From assembly GCF_009932335.1 (NCBI RefSeq), contig NZ_BLJF01000001.1, positions 372,001 through 436,000 on the forward strand: a stretch of 64,000 nucleotides of DNA, read 5' to 3'. The notes under the pieces are model-generated. The model was not told where the DNA came from and ran no database searches. It worked only from the letters and a program-made list of their open reading frames with translations. Below, in pieces: positions 57,091-64,000 of this stretch (positions are counted from its first letter, which is position 1; each line of letters opens with the position of its first letter). This DNA is from Pseudomonas asiatica. Its GTDB lineage: Bacteria; Pseudomonadota; Gammaproteobacteria; Pseudomonadales; Pseudomonadaceae. A program made the position numbers and the translations under genes.

Positions 57091-60000
57091 ATGGGTTTCA
57101 ACCTTTCTGCCTGGGCGCTGCGCAACCGCCAGATCGTCCTGTTCCTGATGATCCTGCTGGCGGCCATTGGCGCCATGTCCTACACCAAGCTCGGCCAGAG
57201 TGAGGACCCGCCGTTCACCTTCAAGGCCATGGTCATTCGTACCCTGTGGCCCGGTGCCACCGCTGAGGAAGTGTCGCGTCAGGTCACCGAGCGCATCGAA
57301 AAAAAGCTGATGGAAACCGGCGAGTACGAGCGGATCGTCTCGTTCTCCCGCCCGGGCGAATCGCAGGTCACCTTCATGGCCCGCGACTCGCTGCATTCCA
57401 AGGACATCCCCGAGCTGTGGTACCAGATCCGCAAGAAGGTCGCGGACATCCGCCACACCTTGCCGCCGGAGATCCAGGGCCCGTTCTTCAATGACGAGTT
57501 CGGCACCACCTTCGGCAATATCTATGCACTGACCGGTGAGGGCTTCGACTACGCGGTGCTCAAGGACTATGCCGACCGTATCCAGATCCAGTTGCAGCGG
57601 GTCAAGGACGTGGGCAAGGTCGAGCTGATCGGGCTGCAGGACGAGAAAATCTGGATCGAGCTATCCAACGTCAAGCTGGCCACCCTCGGCGTGCCGCTGG
57701 AGGCCGTGCAGCAGGCCCTGCAGGAGCAGAATGCGGTCAGCACCGCCGGTTTCTTCGAAACGCCCAGCGAGCGCCTGCAACTGCGGGTGAGCGGGCGCTT
57801 CGACAGCGTCGAGCAGATCCGCCAGTTCCCCATCCGCATAGCTGAACGCACCTTCCGTATCGGCGATGTGGCCGAGGTGCACCGCGGCTTCAACGACCCG
57901 CCCGCACCGCGCATGCGTTTCATGGGCGAGGATGCCATTGGCCTGGCGGTTTCGATGAAGGACGGCGGCGACATCCTGGTGCTGGGCAAGGCATTGGAAA
58001 GCGAGTTCGAGCGCCTGGCACGCAGCCTGCCGGCCGGCATGGAACTGCGCAAGGTCTCGGACCAGCCGGCGGCGGTCAAGGCCGGCGTGGGCGAGTTTGT
58101 CCAGGTGCTGGTCGAGGCGTTGGTCATCGTGCTGCTGGTGAGTTTCTTCTCGTTGGGCCTGCGCACGGGGCTGGTGGTGGCGCTGGCCATCCCGTTGGTG
58201 CTGGCCATGACCTTCGCCGCCATGCACTACTTCGGTATCGGCCTGCACAAGATCTCCCTCGGCGCGCTGGTGCTGGCCTTGGGCTTGTTGGTCGATGATG
58301 CGATCATTGCCGTGGAGATGATGGCGATCAAGATGGAGCAGGGCTACGACCGCCTCAAGGCGGCCAGCTACGCCTGGAGCAGCACCGCGTTCCCGATGCT
58401 CACCGGCACCCTGATCACGGCGGCGGGCTTCCTGCCCATTGCCACGGCGGCCTCCAGTACGGGCGAGTACACCCGTTCGATTTTTCAGGTGGTGACCATT
58501 GCCTTGCTGACCTCCTGGGTGGCCGCCGTGGTATTCGTGCCTTACCTGGGCGAGCGCCTGCTGCCGGACCTGGCCAAGCTGCATGCCTCCCGTCATGGCA
58601 AGGACGGCCACGCGCCAGACCCTTACGCCACACCGTTCTACCAGCGTGTACGGCGTGTGGTGGAGTGGTGTGTGCGGCGGCGCAAGACGGTGATCCTGCT
58701 GACCATTGCCGCCTTTGTCGGCAGTATCCTGCTGTTCCGTTTCGTGCCCCAGCAGTTCTTCCCGGCCTCAGGGCGCCCGGAGTTGATGGTCGACCTGAAA
58801 CTGGCCGAGGGTGCCTCGCTGGCCAACACTGCCGAGCGGGTCAAGCAACTGGAGGCGTTGCTCAAGCAGCAGGAAGGTATCGACAATTACGTGGCCTACG
58901 TGGGCACCGGTTCGCCGCGTTTCTACCTGCCACTGGACCAGCAGCTGCCGGCGGCCAGCTTCGCCCAGTTCGTGGTACTGGCCAAGTCGATGGAAGACCG
59001 CGAGCGCCTTCGCAGCTGGCTGATCAGCACCATGGACCAGCAGTTCCCCGACCTGCGTGCCCGGGTCACCCGCCTGGAAAACGGCCCGCCCGTGGGTTAC
59101 CCGGTGCAGTTCCGGGTGACTGGCGAGCACATCGAGAAGGCCCGTGCGCTGGCCCGTGAAGTGGCCGACAAGGTGCGCCAGAACCCGCATGTGGTGAACG
59201 TGCACCTGGACTGGGAAGAGCCGAGCAAGGCGGTGTTCCTCGAGATCGACCAGGACCGCGCCCGCGCCTTGGGCGTGAGCACCGCTCACCTGTCGAGCTT
59301 CCTGCAAAGCTCGCTGACCGGCACCACGGTCAGCCAGTATCGCGAGGACAACGAGTTGATCGAGATCCTGCTGCGCGGCACCCGGCAGGAACGCAGCGAG
59401 CTGGGCAACCTCGGCAGCCTGGCACTGCCGACCGACAATGGCCAGAGCGTGGCGTTGTCGCAGGTCGCGACCCTGGAGTACGGCTTCGAGGAGGGCATCA
59501 TCTGGCACCGTAACCGCTTGCCGACGGTGACCGTGCGCGCCGATATCTACGACAAGGAGCAGCCGGCGACGCTGGTGAAACAGATAGAACCGACCCTGCG
59601 TGACATTCGTGCCAAGCTGCCGGATGGATATTTGCTGGAAGTGGGCGGCACGGTCGAGGACTCCGAGCGCGGGCAGAAGTCGGTGAATGCCGGCATGCCG
59701 CTGTTCGTGGTGGTGGTGCTGAGCTTGCTGATGATCCAGCTGCGCAGCTTCTCGCGCACGGTGATGGTGTTCCTCACCGCGCCGCTGGGGCTGATTGGCG
59801 TGACCTTGTTCTTGCTGGTATTCCGCCAGCCGTTCGGCTTTGTCGCCATGCTTGGCACCATTGCCCTGGCGGGGATGATCATGCGCAACTCGGTGATCCT
59901 GGTGGACCAGATCGAGCAGGACATCGCGGCGGGGCTGGATCGCTGGCAAGCGATCATCGAAGCCACGGTGAGGCGCTTCCGCCCGATCGTGCTGACTGCT

Positions 60001-60156
60001 TTGGCGGCGGTGCTGGCGATGATCCCGTTGTCGCGCAGTGTGTTCTACGGGCCGATGGCGGTGGCGATCATGGGCGGGTTGATCGTGGCCACCGTGCTTA
60101 CCCTGCTGTTCCTGCCGGCGTTGTATGCGGCTTGGTTCAGGGTGAAGAAAGCCTAG
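57091..60156 (+). CDS. RND efflux transporter, MexK-like
   Basis: A 1021-residue inner-membrane pump of the HAE-1-type RND family. It has an N-terminal TM, two large periplasmic loops, twelve expected spans, and the proton-relay Asp pair D402-D403 in ALGLLVDDAIIAVEMM. The C-terminal half repeats the fold (LFVVVVLSLLMIQLRSF, TIALAGMIMRNSVILVDQIE). No OprM-like gene follows, as for mexJK, which borrows OprM or OpmH in P. aeruginosa. In that species the pump exports erythromycin, tetracycline and triclosan. The substrates here are inferred only. Confidence 0.92.
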   Translation: MGFNLSAWALRNRQIVLFLMILLAAIGAMSYTKLGQSEDPPFTFKAMVIRTLWPGATAEEVSRQVTERIEKKLMETGEYERIVSFSRPGESQVTFMARDSLHSKDIPELWYQIRKKVADIRHTLPPEIQGPFFNDEFGTTFGNIYALTGEGFDYAVLKDYADRIQIQLQRVKDVGKVELIGLQDEKIWIELSNVKLATLGVPLEAVQQALQEQNAVSTAGFFETPSERLQLRVSGRFDSVEQIRQFPIRIAERTFRIGDVAEVHRGFNDPPAPRMRFMGEDAIGLAVSMKDGGDILVLGKALESEFERLARSLPAGMELRKVSDQPAAVKAGVGEFVQVLVEALVIVLLVSFFSLGLRTGLVVALAIPLVLAMTFAAMHYFGIGLHKISLGALVLALGLLVDDAIIAVEMMAIKMEQGYDRLKAASYAWSSTAFPMLTGTLITAAGFLPIATAASSTGEYTRSIFQVVTIALLTSWVAAVVFVPYLGERLLPDLAKLHASRHGKDGHAPDPYATPFYQRVRRVVEWCVRRRKTVILLTIAAFVGSILLFRFVPQQFFPASGRPELMVDLKLAEGASLANTAERVKQLEALLKQQEGIDNYVAYVGTGSPRFYLPLDQQLPAASFAQFVVLAKSMEDRERLRSWLISTMDQQFPDLRARVTRLENGPPVGYPVQFRVTGEHIEKARALAREVADKVRQNPHVVNVHLDWEEPSKAVFLEIDQDRARALGVSTAHLSSFLQSSLTGTTVSQYREDNELIEILLRGTRQERSELGNLGSLALPTDNGQSVALSQVATLEYGFEEGIIWHRNRLPTVTVRADIYDKEQPATLVKQIEPTLRDIRAKLPDGYLLEVGGTVEDSERGQKSVNAGMPLFVVVVLSLLMIQLRSFSRTVMVFLTAPLGLIGVTLFLLVFRQPFGFVAMLGTIALAGMIMRNSVILVDQIEQDIAAGLDRWQAIIEATVRRFRPIVLTALAAVLAMIPLSRSVFYGPMAVAIMGGLIVATVLTLLFLPALYAAWFRVKKA

Positions 60157-60170
60157 CGGCTGTCATCGCA

Positions 60171-60269
60171 CTGTAGGAGCAGCCTTGTGCTGCGAAGAGG
60201 CCGGCACGGCAACATGAATTTTCATGTGCTGCCCCGGCCTCTTTGCAGCACAAGGCTGCTCCTACAAGG
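60171..60269. repeat. REP pair (BIME), gtaggagcagccttgtgctg type
   Basis: ctgtaggagcagccttgtgc then tgcgaagaggccggcacggc on the left; the complement ccggcctctttgcagcacaa then ggctgctcctacaag on the right. It lies between convergent genes. Confidence 0.9.
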
Positions 60270-60287
60270 ATTTGCGACAACCGGGAT

Positions 60288-60977
60288 TCAGAGGGCGCCG
60301 AAGACCTTCTTGGCCAGGCTGGTAGCCGCTTCAGCCGGGTTCTGGCGAATGCTCTGCTCCTGCTTGGCAATCATTTCGAACAGGCCATCCAGTGCCTTTT
60401 CAGTCACGTAGTTCTCGATGCTGGCGCTCTTGGCATCGACCACACCCAACGCCACTGCCTGCCCGGCAAAGTTGTTGTACTGCTGAGCCAGGCCAACCTT
60501 GTCGGTAGCCTGCTTGACGATCGGCAGGAACTTGGCGCGGATCTGCTCGCGGCTGCTCTTGTTCAGGTACTGGGTGGCCGAGTCGTCACCGCCGGCGAGG
60601 ATGCCCTTGGCATCGGTCACGCTCATGTTCTTCACGGCATCTACCAGAATCGCCTGGGCCTGCGGCACGGCAGCCTCGGCGGCCTTGTTCATGCTGGTTT
60701 CCAAGGCCTCGACCTGTTCACCCTTGCCGAACATCTTCATCGCCTTGGCGGCCTTGCCCAGGTTGCCAGGCAGTTCGATGCGCACGTCGGGGTTGTCGCT
60801 GAAGCCGCCCGGGGTGCTCAGCTGCTTGACGGCCAATTGTGCGCCTTGGGTCAAGGCATCCTTCAGGCCGCCAGTGGCATCTTTCTGGGTCAGATCGCCA
60901 AGCGACAGGGCCAGGGCACTGGCCGACAGCAGCAGGCCGGCACACAGGGTGGTGAAGCGCAGGGAAGTGCGGATCAT
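60288..60977 (-). CDS. DUF4197 periplasmic protein
   Basis: A 229-residue protein with a cleavable signal peptide (TTLCAGLLLSASALALS) and a helical DUF4197 body (GGLKDALTQGAQLAVKQLS, IELPGNLGKAAKAMKMFGKG, FAGQAVALGVVDAKSASIENYVTEKALDGLF). Conserved in proteobacteria; function unknown. Start ATG 60977 follows an aaggaa-type site. The YbaY lipoprotein gene lies 33 bp upstream, so the two may share a transcript. Confidence 0.9.
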   Translation of the reverse strand: MIRTSLRFTTLCAGLLLSASALALSLGDLTQKDATGGLKDALTQGAQLAVKQLSTPGGFSDNPDVRIELPGNLGKAAKAMKMFGKGEQVEALETSMNKAAEAAVPQAQAILVDAVKNMSVTDAKGILAGGDDSATQYLNKSSREQIRAKFLPIVKQATDKVGLAQQYNNFAGQAVALGVVDAKSASIENYVTEKALDGLFEMIAKQEQSIRQNPAEAATSLAKKVFGAL

Positions 60978-61010
60978 GAAGCTTTCCTTGTAAACAGATG
61001 AATACGGGTT

Positions 61011-61409
61011 TCAGCGGACCGGATCGACCTTGATCCGCACGGGCTGAGGGTCACTGCCGTCGAGCATGACACCGTGGTGCTCGGTGTTTATGAACAGCAG
61101 CTTGCCGTCCAGCTCGATGCGCGCGCTTACCGCATAGCGGTGGCCTGGCTTGACCTGGGCCGGGTCGTAGATGAGGTGGAATGGCAGCGGTACGTTGCCT
61201 TTGACCGGGCCAGCCTGGCGGGCCAGGGTAACCGCCGGGGCGTCCATCAGCGAGACGTCCTGCAGCTCCACGCTGAGGGTGGCGGCCGGTGGCAGGGCAC
61301 TGCGTTGCAGGTAGAAGACTTCGCCATCCAGGCTGGCCTGGTTGGACGGGGTGTGGCTGGAACAGGCTGCTAGCAAGGATGCGCAACACAGCATAAAGAG
61401 CTTTTTCAT
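61011..61409 (-). CDS. YbaY/YscW-family lipoprotein
   Basis: A 132-residue lipoprotein (lipobox SLLAAC, Cys16) with the YbaY/YscW beta-sandwich: GEVFYLQRSALPPAATLSVE, LPFHLIYDPAQVKPGHRYAV, SARIELDGKLLFINTE. The family contains the T3SS secretin pilotin YscW and the E. coli lipoprotein YbaY. No T3SS genes are nearby, so a YbaY-like housekeeping envelope role is more likely. It is the only one of three neighbouring family members with an export signal. Confidence 0.88.
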   Translation of the reverse strand: MKKLFMLCCASLLAACSSHTPSNQASLDGEVFYLQRSALPPAATLSVELQDVSLMDAPAVTLARQAGPVKGNVPLPFHLIYDPAQVKPGHRYAVSARIELDGKLLFINTEHHGVMLDGSDPQPVRIKVDPVR

Positions 61410-61536
61410 GGTATCTCCGAAGTCCTTGGCGTTGGCTTGTGGCCAACCCCAGGGACTTTAGCGGATTTCTTCTGGTGGGTCCTTGATGAAGATGCGACAA
61501 AGACAAAGAGGGGGAGAGCAAGGCGAAGCGCAATAT

Positions 61537-62250
61537 TCAGCTACGGCGCGGCGGTCGCAGGCTGATTGCCTCCAGTTCGGTAACGCTTGGAAGGGTCAGG
61601 CCGCGCAGCGTTCTCCCGGCGTACGGGGTCATGGTGTGTGGGTCGTAGTAGGCCACGCGCAGATGCAAGGGTTCGTCGTCATTGACTGTGTTGCCATCCA
61701 GGTACGTGGTAAGCGTCACAGGTCCGTGTGTCGGCCACAGGGCGGCACCGGCAATGTAGCTGGAGCTTCTGTTGCTGTAACCGTCTTCCTGGGTCCGATA
61801 CAGGCCGAACGTCATGAGCGCCTGTGGCCTTAGCAACTCTTCGGGAATCTCGATGATGTTCTTCATCTCGATGATCGCGGGCGACAGGGGCTGCTGACTT
61901 TGCTCGCCAGGCTGGGCGGGTATCCTCAGGACCATGGGAGGGTTTGGCTCAGGCTGGTTGATTGCAAGTGGCATCGACAGGCTCAAGCCGTTTGGCTCTT
62001 CATTGACGCCAACACCATAACTGGCCACTAGCGTTGGTTCGGCACCTTCCGGCAAGCTATTGCGGTCCAGCAGCAAGTTGAAAGGCATTGCGACGCCAAG
62101 CGTCTGGCACCCCCAGGCGGCCAGGATGATCTTGTTCTCATCCGTGCCCAACTGTACGCGTACGCCAAGGTGCGGTGCGCCTTCAGCTGTATGGATGCAC
62201 GACGGGACAAGCACGGTCCCGCGGATCTCGATGAAGTTGGCGGGTAGCAT
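61537..62250 (-). CDS. Two-domain YbaY/YscW-like protein without signal peptide
   Basis: A 237-residue protein. The first half (IEIRGTVLVPSCIHTAEGAP, VAMPFNLLLDRNSLPEG, LVASYGV) has the YbaY pattern of strands. The second half (IEIPEELLRPQALMTFGLYR, GPVTLTTYLDG, LHLRVAYYDPHTM) resembles a diverged second copy. Start 62250 is preferred over 62274 because gagga lies 8 bp upstream. No signal sequence or lipobox is present, so it should stay cytosolic unless exported otherwise. Base composition is less GC-rich than the flanking core genes. Function unknown. Confidence 0.7.
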   Translation of the reverse strand: MLPANFIEIRGTVLVPSCIHTAEGAPHLGVRVQLGTDENKIILAAWGCQTLGVAMPFNLLLDRNSLPEGAEPTLVASYGVGVNEEPNGLSLSMPLAINQPEPNPPMVLRIPAQPGEQSQQPLSPAIIEMKNIIEIPEELLRPQALMTFGLYRTQEDGYSNRSSSYIAGAALWPTHGPVTLTTYLDGNTVNDDEPLHLRVAYYDPHTMTPYAGRTLRGLTLPSVTELEAISLRPPRRS

Positions 62251-62289
62251 GTTGGTTTTCCTCGGTTCGGTCATGGGTACAGGCGCCAG

Positions 62290-62664
62290 TCACTCAGCGA
62301 GGTTGTCGCTGAACTGGCGACCGTTTTCGGTGGCAATCTGGTCGACAGTCACCCGTTGTGTACCCGATACCGTGGCTGGTTCTATCGAGTGACGGCTGGT
62401 GGTGATGTAGCGCAGTTGGCCGTCTATCTCGATGCGCGCGGCGAGGGCATAGCTGCGGCGTGGGTCGATAAGGCTGGTATCAAACGTCAGCGGCAGATTG
62501 ATCGGCATCAGGCCGCCACAGCGCAGACGCAACTCGGCAAGGCTGATGGAGCGCGCATCTGCCTTCGAAATATCGATCAGCTTCAATTCAACCAGGCCGG
62601 ACGGTGCGAGCGTGTTATCGCCAGAGGAAACGATTTCAACGTCCAGCGTCTTCATTTGAGTCAT
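62290..62664 (-). CDS. YbaY/YscW-like single-domain protein without signal peptide
   Basis: A 124-residue protein (MTQMKTLDVEIVSSG) with the YbaY pattern: LVELKLIDISKADARSISLA, LPLTFDTSLIDPRRSYALAA, RIEIDGQLRYITTSRHSI. aaggag lies 8 bp before ATG 62664. Like its downstream neighbour it lacks an export signal, and the two genes are about 39 bp apart, so an operon is likely. The longer open frame upstream runs into plsB in another frame and is rejected. Confidence 0.75.
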   Translation of the reverse strand: MTQMKTLDVEIVSSGDNTLAPSGLVELKLIDISKADARSISLAELRLRCGGLMPINLPLTFDTSLIDPRRSYALAARIEIDGQLRYITTSRHSIEPATVSGTQRVTVDQIATENGRQFSDNLAE

Positions 62665-62743
62665 GTTGGTGCTCCTTGAGAGGGATGTGCTGAAGAGCAC
62701 CGTGATCCTGATCCCTCCCAAGGGCTGAGAGCAGCCTGAAAAG

Positions 62744-64000
62744 CTACCGCTGTATAACCTCCGCAGGCTCATCGCGGTGCAATGCCACCTGGCGGATCGA
62801 CAGGCGCAGTTCCGCAGACAGCACGCGCTTGGCCACGCCTTCGGCCAGCTCGCCGAGCTTGTTGCGATAACCGAGCTTGCCTTGGGCGTCAGCATGTAGC
62901 ACGCCTTGCTCGACCAAGGTCTGGATGAAGTGGCGGAACAGGGTCTTGTCGAAGAATTCCGGGGCGTTCAGGCCGTGCAGGATCGACAGGCGCTGGGCCA
63001 TCATCACGCACAGGTCTTCCAGCTCTTCGGCGCTGAGGCTGTTCTGCCCGCTGTTGAGCAACAGCGAGGTGGCCATGTAGAAACGCTGCAGGGTCTGGGT
63101 GATAGTGCGGGCGAGCAGGGTCAGCAACACGAACTGCCGCGAGCTGGGCGCCGGGCGAATGTAGATGGCGTTGTCCTGGCGCAGCAGCCCTTGCTCGACC
63201 AGTGCGGCCAGCCACTGGTCGATCACCGCATCCAGTTGTTCCGGCGTCCAGCGCAGGAACAGTTCGGCCTGCAGGTAGGGATACAGCGCGTGTACATACT
63301 GGCCCAGCAGTTCGCGGCTCATGCGCGAGCTGCTGAGGAAGAAGCTGGCCAGCAGCGCCGGCAGGGCGAAGATGTGCAGCACGTTGTTGCGGTAATAGGT
63401 CATCAGTACCGCGTTGCCTTCATCCAGGTACAGGATGCGGCCCAGGGCGTCCTTCTGCTCGGCCACCAGGTTCATCCCGCGCACGTGCTCGATCAGCGCC
63501 TGGCCGTCGCCGTCGGGCAGGGTGGTGTGCGGCGAGTAGGGTACCTGGCGCAGCAAGGCCAGGTACAGGTCGAGCACGCGGGTCAGGGCGCGCTCGTCCA
63601 GGGCCAGGCGGCTGGTGGACAGCAGCGCCAGCGCCACCAGGTTGACCGGGTTGATAGCGGCCGCCTCGTTGAGGTGGCGGGCAACGGTTTCGCCCAGGCG
63701 GGTGGTGGTGGCGTTGAGCCAGGCCGGGCGGTACTGCGGGCCGTGGTCCTGTTCACGCCAGCCGGGTTGTTGCTGGTCGAGGAAACCGGCCAGGCGGATC
63801 GGCTCGCCAAAGTTCACGTACACCTGGCCAAAGCGCTGCCTGAGCGCGCCGAACACCTTGAAGATATCGAAGATCGACTCTTTCTTCTTGCTGGCACCGC
63901 GCAGCTCGCCCAGGTAGGTGCGGCCTTCGAGCACGCGCTCGTAGCCGATGTAAACCGGCACGAAAACGATCGGCGTACGCGACGAACGCAGGAAGCTGCG
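62744..64000 (-). CDS. plsB: Glycerol-3-phosphate acyltransferase PlsB, C-terminal part
   Basis: The last 418 residues of a minus-strand gene whose 5' end lies beyond the window. PlsB transfers an acyl group to the sn-1 position of glycerol 3-phosphate at the inner membrane, the first step of phospholipid synthesis. [38 protein letters not shown] sequence near the window edge is the conserved region after the HX4D active site, and FGEPIRL follows. The remainder is the helical C-terminal domain typical of the long PlsB form. No frameshift is seen in the part present. Confidence 0.95.
   Translation of the reverse strand, partial: RSFLRSSRTPIVFVPVYIGYERVLEGRTYLGELRGASKKKESIFDIFKVFGALRQRFGQVYVNFGEPIRLAGFLDQQQPGWREQDHGPQYRPAWLNATTTRLGETVARHLNEAAAINPVNLVALALLSTSRLALDERALTRVLDLYLALLRQVPYSPHTTLPDGDGQALIEHVRGMNLVAEQKDALGRILYLDEGNAVLMTYYRNNVLHIFALPALLASFFLSSSRMSRELLGQYVHALYPYLQAELFLRWTPEQLDAVIDQWLAALVEQGLLRQDNAIYIRPAPSSRQFVLLTLLARTITQTLQRFYMATSLLLNSGQNSLSAEELEDLCVMMAQRLSILHGLNAPEFFDKTLFRHFIQTLVEQGVLHADAQGKLGYRNKLGELAEGVAKRVLSAELRLSIRQVALHRDEPAEVIQR

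Noticed and set aside
61011..61409. Type III secretion pilotin (YscW)
   Set aside because: The family includes YscW, but no secretin or other T3SS gene is in the window; a YbaY-like role fits better.

Overview
The window is chromosomal, GC-rich DNA from a fluorescent Pseudomonas, most likely of the P. putida group. Three things point there: the gene order (ffh-rpsP-rimM-trmD-rplS, xerD-dsbC-hom-thrC-recJ, the wsp cluster beside prfB-lysS, ppc-adk-tsaB, plsB) is the Pseudomonas core order as I recall it from P. putida and P. aeruginosa; the intergenic gaps are packed with paired 35-bp REP elements of the P. putida type; and Pseudomonas-restricted families (DUF3509, LptF/PA3691-like lipoproteins, YaeQ) are present. 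Most of the sequence is conserved housekeeping DNA. The accessory signal is concentrated in the last 12 kb.

Layout. 1-1.7 kb (minus): a CBS/CorC-type membrane protein cut by the window edge and a CcsA-like YpjD protein. 2.0-5.7 kb (plus): ffh, then the rpsP-rimM-trmD-rplS ribosome operon with a clear terminator. 5.7-11.0 kb (plus): acyl-CoA thioesterase, xerD, dsbC, hom, thrC. 11.2-18.7 kb: a degenerate receiver protein, a DUF3509 protein, a minus-strand CoA-transferase/solute-binding pair, yaeQ-recJ, and an OYE-type flavin oxidoreductase. The recJ-OYE gap is about 780 bp and holds two BIMEs and an unusual structured, repeat-bearing element. 19.0-24.5 kb (minus): a ydcSTUV-patD-type polyamine ABC transporter operon ending in a gamma-aminobutyraldehyde dehydrogenase. 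24.7-25.4 kb: a YebE/DUF533 protein. 25.7-34.1 kb (plus): a complete wspABCDEFR surface-sensing/c-di-GMP cluster. 34.2-36.9 kb: prfB with its programmed +1 frameshift, and lysS. 37.1-41.1 kb: TetR regulator, lipoprotein, QEGLA (DUF1704) protein, lipoprotein alpha/beta hydrolase, small membrane protein. 41.2-43.3 kb (minus): LptF-like OmpA lipoprotein, DUF4398 lipoprotein, a small conserved protein. 43.5-50.8 kb (plus): ppc, adk, tsaB, a small protein, DUF72, a PEP-mutase/isocitrate-lyase family enzyme, an extensin-like protein. 50.8-64.0 kb: a repeat-containing hypothetical protein, rsmJ, an orphan RHS-core protein with an AT-rich variable tail, a MexL-like TetR repressor, a scrambled remnant of a large type-I-secreted adhesin, mexJ/mexK-like RND pump genes, DUF4197, three YbaY/YscW-family genes, and the 3' part of plsB.

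How the genes work together. The Wsp operon couples a membrane chemoreceptor through CheW-, CheR-, CheA- and CheB-like proteins to the diguanylate cyclase WspR. The ydc-type operon couples polyamine import to oxidation of the resulting aminobutyraldehyde. The MexL/MexJ/MexK-like genes form a repressor-pump module, but about 1.9 kb of adhesin debris and a row of palindromes now separate the regulator from the pump. About 17 REP pairs, of at least five sequence types, occupy most gaps longer than 100 bp, including one inside the polyamine operon.

Most promising for follow-up: the structured element at about 17.13-17.34 kb, the orphan RHS protein, the inverted adhesin remnant, the 83-bp-arm inverted repeat at 42.65-42.91 kb, and the YbaY/YscW-like gene trio beside plsB. 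No CRISPR array, tRNA, rRNA, integrase-bearing island or intact insertion sequence was seen.
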